Below are positions 1 to 8,674 of a stretch of 64,000 nucleotides of DNA, piece after piece; position 1 is the stretch's first letter; each line of letters starts with the position of its first letter. The notes under the pieces are model-generated. The model was not told the DNA's origin and ran no database searches. It saw nothing but the letters and a program-made list of their open reading frames with translations. This DNA is from Roseiarcus sp035606915 (GTDB taxonomy: Bacteria; Pseudomonadota; Alphaproteobacteria; Rhizobiales; Beijerinckiaceae). The stretch spans positions 18,837 through 82,836 of the forward strand of contig DATNDU010000099.1 of NCBI GenBank assembly GCA_035606915.1. The letters run 5' to 3'. The translations under genes were made by a program, and so were the position numbers.

Positions 1-5
1 CGCCT

Positions 6-1763
6 TTGCCCGAGCGCGATTTCCCCGCCGCGCGGCGCGTTCTGGCCGGCGTCGCGCAGGGGCCGGTGGTCGCCTCGGGCGAGGCGCTGAGCTTCTGGGG
101 CGGCGTCGATCCGGCGACGGGCCGCGTGATCGACGCGCGCCATCCGCTGCGCGGCGTCGATTTGGCCGGCTGCGTGCTGGCGCTGCCGACCAGCCGCGGC
201 TCATGCTCGGGCTCGGGCGTGCTGCTCGACATGGCGTTGAGCGGGCGCGCGCCGGCGGCGCTGGTGTTTAGCGAGCCCGAGGACGTGCTGACGCTGGGCG
301 CACTGGCGGCGGCTGAGATGTTCGGCAAAATCCTGCCGGTGCTGCGGCTTTCGTCGACGGCGTGGCAGGCGCTGGCGCAAGCGAAATCGGCGCGCCTCGG
401 CCCGGACAGGCTGGACGCTGAGGGGCTGGAGATCTCCATCGCGCCGCCCAACCCTGCGCCGCTCGCGCTCAGCGAGGCCGACCGCGCCAGGCTCGCCGGC
501 GTCGAGGGGCCGGCCGCCGCGCTCGCCATGCGCATGCTGTGTGCGGTTGCCACCGAGCAGGGCGCGCGGACGCTCGTCGACGTCACCCGCGCCCATATCG
601 ACGGTTGTATCTACGCAAGCCCCGCCAATCTCGCCTTCGCCGAGCGCATGGCGGAACTCGGCGCGAAGGTCCGCATCCCGGCGACGATGAATGCGATATC
701 GGTGGTGCGCGGGCAATGGCGTGCGCAGGGCGTGCCGGCCGCCTTCGGGGTGCCGGCGGCGCGGCTCGCCGAGGCCTATGAGCAGATGGGCTGCCGGCCG
801 ACCTGCACCTGCGCTCCCTATCTCGGCGACGACCGCCCGAAGGCTGGCGAATTCATCGGCTGGGCGGAATCCAACGCCGTGATCTTCGCCAATTCCGTGC
901 TCGGCGCGCGCACCGCAAAGCACGCCGATTTCCTCGATCTCTGCATCGCGCTCACCGGCCGGGCGCCGCTCGCCGGCGCCTATCTCGACGCCGGCCGCAA
1001 GGCGCGCCGCATCATCGACGTAGCGCCGCTGCAAGGCGCCGACGATTCGCTGTGGCCGCTCATCGGCTATGTCGCCGGGCGCGTCTCCCCCGACCGCATC
1101 CCGCTGCTGCGCGGGCTTGCAGGCCCCTCGCGCGACGACCTCAAGGCGCTGTGCGCCGCCTTCGGCACGACCTCCGCCGCGCCGATGCTGCATATCGAAG
1201 GGGTGACGCCGGAGGCCGCCGACGCGGCGGCGGCGGACGCCGACCACGCGGCGATCTCGCGCGCCGATCTCGCCGAGGCCTGGGCGGCGCTCAACCAAGG
1301 GCCGCGCCAGGTCGATCTGGTGGCGATCGGCAGCCCGCACGCCTCGCTCGAAGACTGCCGTGCGCTCGCCGAGGCGCTCGGCGGCCGGCGGGCGGAGATC
1401 GCCGTCATCGTCACGACGGGCGCCGAGGTGATCGCCACGGCGCGGCGCGAGGGCCTGTTGGCGCGGCTGGAGGCCAGCGGCGTGCGGATGCTGCCCGACA
1501 TCTGCTGGTGTACGATCTCAGAGCCCGTGTTCCCGCCGGCGACGCGCGCGCTGATGACCAATTCCGCCAAATACGCCCATTACGGCCCCGGCCTCAGCGG
1601 ACGCCCGGCGCGCTTCGGCGGCCTCGCCGATTGCGTCGTCGCGGCGCTGACGGGAGAGGCGCCGGCGGGTCCGCCACGTTGGCTTTGCTGGGCGCGCGCC
1701 GCGCCCGGCGTCGCCCCGAACAGCCGGCGGAAGGCGCGGCCGAAATGGCTGACGCTGGAATAG
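6..1763 (+). CDS. Aconitase X, fused small and large subunits (probable cis-3-hydroxy-L-proline dehydratase)
   Basis: The protein of about 585 aa has a swivel-type (DUF126) domain in residues 1-140, with the Ser/Gly-rich loop RGSCSGSGV, joined to a DUF521/AcnX catalytic domain. The catalytic part carries MGCRPTCTCAPYL and DICWC, whose cysteines are candidate ligands for the Fe-S cluster. Type II AcnX proteins are known to dehydrate cis-3-hydroxy-L-proline to pyrroline-2-carboxylate. An Ldh2-type reductase at 8675 would complete conversion to proline, which supports this role by inference. The start is a TTG six bases into the window. The N-terminus matches the family start, so few residues can be missing. 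The last 184 nt overlap the convergent regulator gene, and the C-terminal ~30 residues look like read-through rather than family sequence. Confidence 0.85.
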   Translation: MPERDFPAARRVLAGVAQGPVVASGEALSFWGGVDPATGRVIDARHPLRGVDLAGCVLALPTSRGSCSGSGVLLDMALSGRAPAALVFSEPEDVLTLGALAAAEMFGKILPVLRLSSTAWQALAQAKSARLGPDRLDAEGLEISIAPPNPAPLALSEADRARLAGVEGPAAALAMRMLCAVATEQGARTLVDVTRAHIDGCIYASPANLAFAERMAELGAKVRIPATMNAISVVRGQWRAQGVPAAFGVPAARLAEAYEQMGCRPTCTCAPYLGDDRPKAGEFIGWAESNAVIFANSVLGARTAKHADFLDLCIALTGRAPLAGAYLDAGRKARRIIDVAPLQGADDSLWPLIGYVAGRVSPDRIPLLRGLAGPSRDDLKALCAAFGTTSAAPMLHIEGVTPEAADAAAADADHAAISRADLAEAWAALNQGPRQVDLVAIGSPHASLEDCRALAEALGGRRAEIAVIVTTGAEVIATARREGLLARLEASGVRMLPDICWCTISEPVFPPATRALMTNSAKYAHYGPGLSGRPARFGGLADCVVAALTGEAPAGPPRWLCWARAAPGVAPNSRRKARPKWLTLE

Positions 1764-2635
1764 CCGGTGGCGAAGGCGATCTCCGACACAGATAATGCGC
1801 TTTGCCGCAACAGCCGGCGGCCGTGCTCCAGCCGCAGGCGGTGGTAATCGTCGAGGAAACCGCAGTCGCGATGGGCTGCAAACAGCCGGTCGAGTTGGCG
1901 CTCGGAGACCGCCGCGGCGCGGGCGATCTTGGCGCGCGACAGCGGCCTCTCCAGATTTGCCGCCATCTTCTCCAGCGCCGTGAGCAGCGCCGGATGATGC
2001 ACGCCGAAACGCTCGGCGAGCGAGGCGCGCTGCGGCCCCTCGCCGGGCTCGACGCGAGTGTGCAGGAACCAATCCGAGACGCGGCCGGCGAAATCGCCGC
2101 CCATGCGCTCGGCGATCAAGGCGTGCATGAGGTCGAGCGGCGCGACGCCGCCGCCGCAGGTGACGCGGTCGCGGTCGATGACGAAGCGCGCCGGCTCCGG
2201 CTTTAAGGCCGGGAAGGCCTCGCTCAGCGCCGCCGCATGTTCCCAATGAATGGTGAAGCGGCGCCCGTTCAGCAATCCCGCCTGCGCCAGCAGATAAGGC
2301 CCGCCGGAGATGCCGCCAAGCCTGACGCCCTCGCCGGCGAGGCGGCGAAGGCAGCGCACGACGTCCGGCCGCCGCCAGTCGCCGGGGTTGCCGCCGGCGC
2401 AGACAAACAAGGTCGAGAGATCGGCGCCCGGGCGCGGCAGCGCGGCGCCGGCCACCGCGACGCCGATCGACGACACCGCGCCCTCGCCGAAGAAGGCGAT
2501 ATCGTAGAGACGCCGGCCGGCCAGATGATTGGCGGCGCGCAACGGCTCGACAGCGGCGGCGAACGACATCAGCGCGAAGCCCGGCAACAGCAGGAAGCCG
2601 TATGTCTGAACTTGCGGATCGGCGCGGGTGGGCAT
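1580..2635 (-). CDS. GlxA/GbdR-like AraC-family transcriptional regulator
   Basis: The protein of 351 aa has an N-terminal DJ-1/PfpI-like ligand domain (residues 10-190) and a C-terminal AraC double helix-turn-helix. The nucleophile-elbow region reads GISGGPYLLAQAG, without the catalytic Cys, followed by TIHWEH as in the GbdR/CdhR group. GbdR-type proteins sense glycine betaine or dimethylglycine and activate sarcosine oxidase genes. The divergent position 78 nt from soxB supports that role here, by inference. I chose the ATG at 2635 (MPTRADP); an in-frame start at 2656 would add seven residues. The C-terminal ~40 residues past the HTH are antisense to the aconitase X gene and probably carry little function. 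Confidence 0.88.
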   Translation of the reverse strand: MPTRADPQVQTYGFLLLPGFALMSFAAAVEPLRAANHLAGRRLYDIAFFGEGAVSSIGVAVAGAALPRPGADLSTLFVCAGGNPGDWRRPDVVRCLRRLAGEGVRLGGISGGPYLLAQAGLLNGRRFTIHWEHAAALSEAFPALKPEPARFVIDRDRVTCGGGVAPLDLMHALIAERMGGDFAGRVSDWFLHTRVEPGEGPQRASLAERFGVHHPALLTALEKMAANLERPLSRAKIARAAAVSERQLDRLFAAHRDCGFLDDYHRLRLEHGRRLLRQSALSVSEIAFATGYSSVSHFGRAFRRLFGATPGAARAQQSQRGGPAGASPVSAATTQSARPPKRAGRPLRPGP

Positions 2636-2712
2636 ATTGGCGCGATCGTATCGCAAAACGTCTCATTCCGGCAAGTCCGGCGCCGCGCGCGCGGCGCAGA
2701 CTGACGCTAGCC
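2636..2712. promoter_or_regulatory. Divergent control region regulator/soxB with an 18-nt perfect palindrome
   Basis: This 77-nt gap must hold the promoters of both the GbdR-like regulator and the sox operon. A perfect 18-nt GC-only palindrome lies at 2680-2697, ending 15 nt before the soxB ATG. It could form a hairpin in the soxB leader or act as a binding site. No strong Shine-Dalgarno sequence precedes soxB. Confidence 0.45.
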
Positions 2713-3966
2713 ATGCGCTATTCCGCCCTATCTCTGCTCTGGCAAGGCCTCAGCGGCAATCGTCACTGGCCGCGCGCCTGGCGCGCGCCGGAACCGAAGC
2801 CGCGCTACGACGTCGTCATCGTCGGCGGCGGCGGCCATGGGCTGGCGACCGCCTTCTATCTGGCGCGCGAATTCGGCGTGCGCAATGTTGCGGTGCTGGA
2901 GAAGGGCTGGCTCGGCTCCGGCAACATCGGCCGCAACACGACGATCATCCGCTCCAACTATCTGTTGCCCGGCAACAACCCGTTCTACGAATTCTCGATG
3001 AAGCTGTGGGAAGGGCTGGAGCAAAGCGTCAACTTCAACAGCATGGTGTCGCAGCGCGGCGTGCTCAACCTGTGTCATTCGGACGGTCAGCGCGACGCCC
3101 AGATGCGGCGCGGCAACGCCATGCGCCTGCACGGCGTCGACGCCGAATGGCTCGGCCGCGAGGAGGTGCGCCGCCGCGTGCCGAGGCTTGATTTCGACAA
3201 CGCGCGCTTTCCCATCAAGGGCGGGCTGTTGCAGCCGCGCGGCGGCACGGTGCGCCATGACGCCGTCGCCTGGGGCTATGCGCGCGCCGCCGACGCGGCG
3301 GGCGTCGATGTCATCCAGCATTGCGAGGTGACGGGCATCCGCCGCGACGTATGGGGCCGCGTCGAGGGCGTGGAGACGACGCGCGGCTTCATCGGCGCCG
3401 GCAAACTGGCGCTCGCCACCGCCGGCCATTCCTCTCAGACCGCGCGCATGGCGGGCCTGACGCTGCCGCTCGAAAGTCATGTGCTGCAAGCCTTCGTCAC
3501 CGAGGGGCTGAAGCCGTTGCTCGACACCGTCGTCACCTTTGGCGCCGGGCATTTCTATGTCTCGCAATCCGACAAGGGCGGCCTCGTCTTCGGCGGCGAC
3601 ATCGACGGCTATAATTCCTACGCCCAGCGCGGCAATCTCGCGATGGTCGAACATGTCGCCGAGGCCGGCGTGGCGATGATGCCGTCGCTGTCGCGGCTGA
3701 AAGTGCTGCGCTCCTGGGGCGGCGTGATGGACATGACGATGGACGGCTCGCCGATCATCGACCGCACGGCCATCGACAATCTCTATCTGAACGCCGGCTG
3801 GTGCTATGGCGGCTTCAAGGCGACGCCGGCCTCGGGCTTCTGCTTCGCGCATCTGATTGCGCGCGGCGAGCCGCACCCGACGGCGCGCCAGATGCGGCTC
3901 GACCGCTTCGCGCGCGGCTTTCTACTCGACGAAAACGGCGCCGGCGCCCAACCCAATCTGCACTGA
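2713..3966 (+). CDS. soxB: Sarcosine oxidase, beta subunit
   Basis: This is the 417-aa catalytic beta subunit of heterotetrameric sarcosine oxidase, which oxidatively demethylates sarcosine to glycine in the cytoplasm with folate as one-carbon acceptor. The FAD-binding dinucleotide fold VVIVGGGGHGLATAFYL is at residues 34-50. The segment RHDAVAWGYA (His182) matches the position that carries covalent FMN in characterised enzymes. The start at MRYSAL is the usual family start; upstream in-frame codons are spurious. It is first in soxB-soxD-soxA-soxG. Length and motifs are normal. Confidence 0.95.
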   Translation: MRYSALSLLWQGLSGNRHWPRAWRAPEPKPRYDVVIVGGGGHGLATAFYLAREFGVRNVAVLEKGWLGSGNIGRNTTIIRSNYLLPGNNPFYEFSMKLWEGLEQSVNFNSMVSQRGVLNLCHSDGQRDAQMRRGNAMRLHGVDAEWLGREEVRRRVPRLDFDNARFPIKGGLLQPRGGTVRHDAVAWGYARAADAAGVDVIQHCEVTGIRRDVWGRVEGVETTRGFIGAGKLALATAGHSSQTARMAGLTLPLESHVLQAFVTEGLKPLLDTVVTFGAGHFYVSQSDKGGLVFGGDIDGYNSYAQRGNLAMVEHVAEAGVAMMPSLSRLKVLRSWGGVMDMTMDGSPIIDRTAIDNLYLNAGWCYGGFKATPASGFCFAHLIARGEPHPTARQMRLDRFARGFLLDENGAGAQPNLH

Positions 3967-3975
3967 GGCGGCGTC

Positions 3976-4233
3976 ATGGCAAGCTTGATCGAATGCCCCC
4001 ATTGCGGACTTCGCCCGAAGGAGGAGTTCACGATCCGTGGCGCCGCGTTGAAGCGCCCGCCGGCCGAGGCGCCTGACGAGGACTGGTTCGCCTACGTCTA
4101 TCTCCGGGACAATCCACGCGGCCCTTATCAGGAGCATTGGCATCACGGCGGCGGCTGTCGGCGTTGGTTGACGGTGACGCGCGACACGGCGGCGCACGCG
4201 ACATCAGCCGTCAGCGACGCAGGCGCGCCGTGA
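3976..4233 (+). CDS. soxD: Sarcosine oxidase, delta subunit
   Basis: This 85-aa subunit has the zinc site of SoxD: CPHC at residues 7-10 and EHWHHGGGC ending at Cys61. The delta subunit is structural in the alpha-beta-gamma-delta complex. A GAGG-type ribosome-binding site lies just after the soxB stop. The stop codon overlaps the GTG start of soxA (GTGA), which implies coupled translation. Confidence 0.95.
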   Translation: MASLIECPHCGLRPKEEFTIRGAALKRPPAEAPDEDWFAYVYLRDNPRGPYQEHWHHGGGCRRWLTVTRDTAAHATSAVSDAGAP

Positions 4234-7112
4234 CCTCCTATCGTCTGGCAAGCGGTGGCCGCATCGCGCGCGGCGAGACGGTCGGCTTCCGCTTCGACGG
4301 ACGCGCCTATTACGGCCATCCCGGCGATACCCTGGCCTCCGCCCTGCTCGCCAACGGCGTGCGGTTGATGGGCCGGTCGTTCAAATATCATCGGCCGCGC
4401 GGCGTGCTCACAGCCGGCTCGGCGGAGCCGAACGCGCTGGTGACGATCGGCGAGGGCGGCCGGCGCGAGCCGAACGTGCGCGCGACGATGGTTGAACTCA
4501 GCGGCGGCCTCGTGGCGACGAGCCAGAACCGCTGGCCCTCGCTCAGGCTTGATCTCGGGGCCGTCAGCGGGCTGTTGTCGCCATTCCTGGCGGCCGGCTT
4601 CTACTACAAAACCTTCATGGGGCCGCCGCGCCTCTGGGAGCGTTTCTACGAACCGCTGATACGCCGCGCCGCCGGCCTCGGCCGCGCCGGAATCGCGCCC
4701 GATCCCGACGTTTACGAGAAAACCTGGGCGCATTGCGATCTGCTGATCGTCGGCGGCGGCCCGGCGGGCCTCGCCGCCGCGCTCACCGCCGCGCGCGCCG
4801 GCGCTGAGACGATCCTCGTCGACGAGGGCGCGGAGCCCGGCGGCTCGCTGCTCCGCGAAACCGCCACCCTCGGCGGGCACAACGCCGCGCAGACGCTCGC
4901 CGACGTGCTCGCGGAACTGGCGAGCCTGCCCAACTGCCGGTTGCTCACGCGCACGACGGCGCTCGCCTGGTATGACGACATGGTGTTCGCCGCCGTCGAG
5001 CGCGTGCGGCAGGAAACTGGTCCTCACCGCCCGGCCGAGCGGCTATGGCGCATTATCGCCAAGCGCGCGCTGCTCGCCGCCGGCGCCGAGGAGCGGCCGC
5101 TTATATTTGGCGGCAACGACCGACCGGGCGTCATGCTCGCCGGGGCCGGACTCGCCTATGCGCGGCGCTATGGCGTCGCCGTCGGCCGGCGCGTGGCGGT
5201 GTTCACCGCGCACGCGGCCGGCCTGCGCATGGCGAAGGCGCTGGCGGCGAGCGGCGTCGAGATCGTCGAGACCATCGACGCGCGGCGCGGCGCGAGGGTT
5301 GTTTCAACTTCGGGGGCGCGCGGGATCGAAAGTTGTGAGATCGAGGAGGGCGGCAGGCGCCGCCGGCTCAAGGTTGACGCCCTGCTGATGAGCGGCGGCC
5401 ATAGCCCGCGCATTCATCTGGCCTGTCAGCGTGGCGGCAGGCCGCGCTGGAGCGAGGCGCACGGCGCCTTTCTCGCGCCCGAAGGCGGTTTGCCGTTCGT
5501 TGGCGCGTCGACGCTCGCCGCAGCACTGGTTGAAGGCGCGGCGAAGGCGGCCGCACTTGTCGGCGAACTCGGCCGCAACGCCGCGCCGGCCGTCTTCGGC
5601 GCGGTGGAGGATGATTGGCCGGAGTCAACCGACAAGCCGCTGTGGCGCATACCCGGCGCACGCGGCAAGGCGTTCGTCGATTTCCAGAACGACGTGCAGG
5701 CCGACGATATCGCGCTCGCCGCGCGCGAGGGTTACGATCACGTCGAACTCGCCAAGCGCTACACCACCACCGGCATGGCGACCGATCAGGGCAAGCTCTC
5801 CAACCTCAACGCCATCGGCTTGTTGGCTGAGGCGCGCGGCGTCTCGCCGGCCGAGGTCGGCATGACGACGTTCCGGCCGTTCTACGCGCCGGTCTCTTTT
5901 GGCGCGCTCGCCGGCCGGCATCGCGGGCCGGATTTCCAGCCGCTGCGGCGCTCGCCGCTCGATGGCTGGGCGCGGCGGCGCGGCGCGGTGTTCGTTGAGT
6001 CGGGCCTGTGGATGCGCTCGTCCTATTTCCCCCGCCAAGGCGAGGCAAACTGGCGCGACACGGTTGATCGAGAGGCGCTGACGGTGAGGCGCGACGTCGG
6101 CTTGTGCGACGTCTCGACGCTCGGCAAGATCGAGATCGTCGGCCCCGACGCGGGCGCGCTGTTGGATCGCGTTTATTGCAATGGCTTCGTGAAACTGCCG
6201 GTCGGGCGCGCCCGGTATGGCCTGATGCTGCGCGAGGACGGCTTCATCTTCGACGACGGAACAACCAGCCGGCTCGACGAGCAGCGCTATGTGATGACGA
6301 CGACGACCGCCGCGGCGGCCGACGTGCTGCGGCATCTCGAATTTTGCGCTCAGGTGCATTGGCCGGAGCTGAAAGTGCGGCTCGCCTCGGTCACTGACCA
6401 ATGGGCGCAGATGGCGCTCGCCGGGCCACGTTCTCGCGAGTTGTTGCAGGCGATCTGCGACGCCGACGTCTCCAACCAGGCTTTTCCGCATATGTCGGCG
6501 CGCGCCGTCACGCTGAGGGGCGGGCGCATCGAGGCGCGGCTGTTCCGCCTCTCCTATTCCGGCGAGCTTGCTTATGAGATCGCGACGCCGGCGGGCGACG
6601 GAGAAGCCGTCGCCGAGGCTTTGTGCGAGGCCGGCGCTTGTCCCTATGGCCTGGAGGCGATGGGCGTGCTGCGCATCGAAAAGGGCCATGTCACGCACAA
6701 CGAGATCAACGGCACGGTGACGCCGGCCGACATTGGCATGGGTCGCATGGTCTCGTCGACCAAGCCGGATTTCATCGGCCGCCGCATGCTGGCGCGCGAG
6801 GGACTGCAAACCGCAGACCGGCCGCGCCTCGTCGGCCTGCTGCCGCTCGATGCGCGCACACCGCTGCGCGCCGGCGCGCATCTGCTGCGCGAGGGCGACG
6901 AGGCGCGGCTGGAGAACGATCAGGGCCATGTCACGTCGAGTTGCTATTCGCCGCATCTTGGCTCCCCCATCGGGCTGGCGCTGGTGAGGCGCGGCGAGAC
7001 GCGGCACGGCGAGACAGTGCGGGTGTGGAACGCGCTCGGCGACGAATATGGGCTGGCGCGCATCGTCGCGCCGGTGTTTGTCGATCCCGCGCAGGAGCGG
7101 CTCCATGCCTGA
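4230..7112 (+). CDS. soxA: Sarcosine oxidase, alpha subunit
   Basis: This is the 960-aa alpha subunit. The N-terminal part has the family motif MGRSFKYHRPRG, a domain that resembles a 2Fe-2S fold but lacks a cluster in known enzymes. A dinucleotide-binding fold (LLIVGGGPAGLAAAL) begins near residue 170 and binds NAD. The C-terminal third (from about residue 590) is a GcvT-like tetrahydrofolate domain that takes the one-carbon unit. The GTG start overlaps the soxD stop and gives the conserved N-terminus SYRLASGGRIARG. A longer in-frame reading from 4137 is antisense-like and was not used. Confidence 0.95.
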   Translation: MTSYRLASGGRIARGETVGFRFDGRAYYGHPGDTLASALLANGVRLMGRSFKYHRPRGVLTAGSAEPNALVTIGEGGRREPNVRATMVELSGGLVATSQNRWPSLRLDLGAVSGLLSPFLAAGFYYKTFMGPPRLWERFYEPLIRRAAGLGRAGIAPDPDVYEKTWAHCDLLIVGGGPAGLAAALTAARAGAETILVDEGAEPGGSLLRETATLGGHNAAQTLADVLAELASLPNCRLLTRTTALAWYDDMVFAAVERVRQETGPHRPAERLWRIIAKRALLAAGAEERPLIFGGNDRPGVMLAGAGLAYARRYGVAVGRRVAVFTAHAAGLRMAKALAASGVEIVETIDARRGARVVSTSGARGIESCEIEEGGRRRRLKVDALLMSGGHSPRIHLACQRGGRPRWSEAHGAFLAPEGGLPFVGASTLAAALVEGAAKAAALVGELGRNAAPAVFGAVEDDWPESTDKPLWRIPGARGKAFVDFQNDVQADDIALAAREGYDHVELAKRYTTTGMATDQGKLSNLNAIGLLAEARGVSPAEVGMTTFRPFYAPVSFGALAGRHRGPDFQPLRRSPLDGWARRRGAVFVESGLWMRSSYFPRQGEANWRDTVDREALTVRRDVGLCDVSTLGKIEIVGPDAGALLDRVYCNGFVKLPVGRARYGLMLREDGFIFDDGTTSRLDEQRYVMTTTTAAAADVLRHLEFCAQVHWPELKVRLASVTDQWAQMALAGPRSRELLQAICDADVSNQAFPHMSARAVTLRGGRIEARLFRLSYSGELAYEIATPAGDGEAVAEALCEAGACPYGLEAMGVLRIEKGHVTHNEINGTVTPADIGMGRMVSSTKPDFIGRRMLAREGLQTADRPRLVGLLPLDARTPLRAGAHLLREGDEARLENDQGHVTSSCYSPHLGSPIGLALVRRGETRHGETVRVWNALGDEYGLARIVAPVFVDPAQERLHA

Positions 7113-7533
7113 CGCTTTTCGGCTCAGCACCCTGCCCGTGGGCCATATCTGGCAGGCGGTGTCGTTTGGCGCGCCGCTGGAGAGCCGGCTCGCCGCGTTC
7201 GCGCCGCGCGCCGCCGGGCCGCTCACCTGGTTGATCGTCGGCGACCATCGCCGCTCCTTCGCCGAAGCCGCGCGCGCGCTTGAGCCCGAGGGAGCGCTGA
7301 TCGACCTCAGCCACGGCCGCGTCCGTTATGAGATCGCCGGCCCTGGCGCGCGGGCCAAACTGGCGACGGGAACCGCCGTCGATCTCGCGCCCTCAGCCTT
7401 CGCCGAGGGCGCGGCCTGCCTGACGATGTTCAACGCCATCGCCGTGCATCTTACCCGCACCGGCGCGGATCGCTTCGAGATCCTCGTCGGCCGCAGTTTC
7501 GCCGAGAGCCTATGGCGGGAGTTGGCGGAATGA
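7105..7533 (+). CDS. soxG: Sarcosine oxidase, gamma subunit
   Basis: This 142-aa protein is in the fixed fourth position of soxBDAG and overlaps the soxA stop by 8 nt. Its sequence fits SoxG/GcvT-like small subunits (ALIDLSHGRVRYEIAGPGAR and a C-terminal GRSFAESLWRELAE). The gamma subunit is structural in the sarcosine oxidase complex. It diverges faster than the other subunits, so the call leans partly on context. The ATG at 7105 is preferred over a longer frame that runs inside soxA. Confidence 0.9.
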   Translation: MPDAFRLSTLPVGHIWQAVSFGAPLESRLAAFAPRAAGPLTWLIVGDHRRSFAEAARALEPEGALIDLSHGRVRYEIAGPGARAKLATGTAVDLAPSAFAEGAACLTMFNAIAVHLTRTGADRFEILVGRSFAESLWRELAE

Positions 7534-7538
7534 ACCGA

Positions 7539-8504
7539 TCAGCCGGGCTTGCCGACATGCTGCACGATGAAATCGGCCCAGGCGCCGCCGAGCACCTGCG
7601 CGATTTCCTCGTCGCGAAAGCCGACCTCCGCCAGCCCCGCGGCGAGGCCGGCGAAATCGAGGTTGGAGCGGAACCACTGAGGCTGCTGCGGGAAAGCGAT
7701 CGCCTCGGCGCCCGGCCGCGTCCAACGGCCCTCGCGCATCCAGCGCACGACGCTGTCGGGCTGATCCTGGCACAAGTCAGACCCGATGCCGAGCCGGTTG
7801 ACGCCGACGATCTCGGCCGCCTCCGCCGCCATCTCCGCGAATTGCCTAAGCGTCGTGGCGCCGCCTTCGGGCAGGTGCGCCGGATAAAGCGACAGCCCGA
7901 GCATGCCGCCGCTTTCCGCCAGCGCCTGCATGACGCGCTTCGACACATTGCGCGCGGTGTCGCGCCGCCAGCGCGGGTTGGCGTGGCTGACGACGACCGG
8001 GCGTTTGGAGATTTCGATCGCCTCCAACGTCGTGCGCTCGCCGGCGTGCGAGAGATCGGCGACCATGCCGAGGCGGTTCATCTCGCCGATCGCCTCGCGG
8101 CCCATGCGGGTGACGCCGCTATCCTGGCGCTCCATCCAGCCGCAGCCGAGCAGCGATTGGTTGTTGTAGGTGATCTGCTGGAAGCGGATGCCGAGATCGA
8201 ACAGCATTTCGATCAAGCCGATGTCGTCCTCGATCGGCGTCGGCGTTTGCAGGCCAAGAAAGATCGCGGTGCGGTCGCTCTCGCGCGCCCGCGCCAGATC
8301 AACGCCGTCGCGCGCCAGCAGGATCAGATCCTGGTGTTCGCGCAAGCGCTGGCGCCAATCGACGAGATGGCGCACCGTCTGGCGGAAATTCTCGTGATAG
8401 CTGACGGTCGCATGCACCGCCGTCAGGCCGCCGGCGCGCATCTGAGCGAATATCTGGCGCGACCAGTTGCAATATTGCAGGCCGTCGATGCGAAGCGGGG
8501 TCAT
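7539..8504 (-). CDS. Peptidase M19 (membrane dipeptidase)-like protein of the betaine/sarcosine locus
   Basis: The 321-aa protein has the M19 amidohydrolase TIM-barrel layout. It keeps the second-half histidines (VADLSHAGERT and VVVSHANPR) and the late GIGSD motif. The first metal motif, normally DGHxD, reads DGLQY at residues 7-11, so the metal-binding His and Asp are both absent. Similar dipeptidase-like genes sit in betaine/dimethylglycine loci of other bacteria, which agrees with its place beside sox. It ends 6 nt from soxG in convergent orientation. The activity may not be classic dipeptide hydrolysis. Confidence 0.85.
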   Translation of the reverse strand: MTPLRIDGLQYCNWSRQIFAQMRAGGLTAVHATVSYHENFRQTVRHLVDWRQRLREHQDLILLARDGVDLARARESDRTAIFLGLQTPTPIEDDIGLIEMLFDLGIRFQQITYNNQSLLGCGWMERQDSGVTRMGREAIGEMNRLGMVADLSHAGERTTLEAIEISKRPVVVSHANPRWRRDTARNVSKRVMQALAESGGMLGLSLYPAHLPEGGATTLRQFAEMAAEAAEIVGVNRLGIGSDLCQDQPDSVVRWMREGRWTRPGAEAIAFPQQPQWFRSNLDFAGLAAGLAEVGFRDEEIAQVLGGAWADFIVQHVGKPG

Positions 8505-8674
8505 GCTTTCCTGTCCGGGGGGCGCGGCGCCGCCGGCGCAATGCTTAGCCCAGCGTGGCGCCCAAGTCGAGCCGCGCCGGCGTTGAATTTGATTGACAGC
8601 AACGGCGCCATGCTCTCAACTTCACTCATGTTTGTTTGCCGCGGCGCCCTAAAACGCCAATCAGGAACGCGACC

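Noticed and set aside
201..1340. 379-codon minus-strand frame inside aconitase X
   Set aside because: Low-complexity Arg/Ala/Gly sequence and no domain; AcnX on the other strand is clear.
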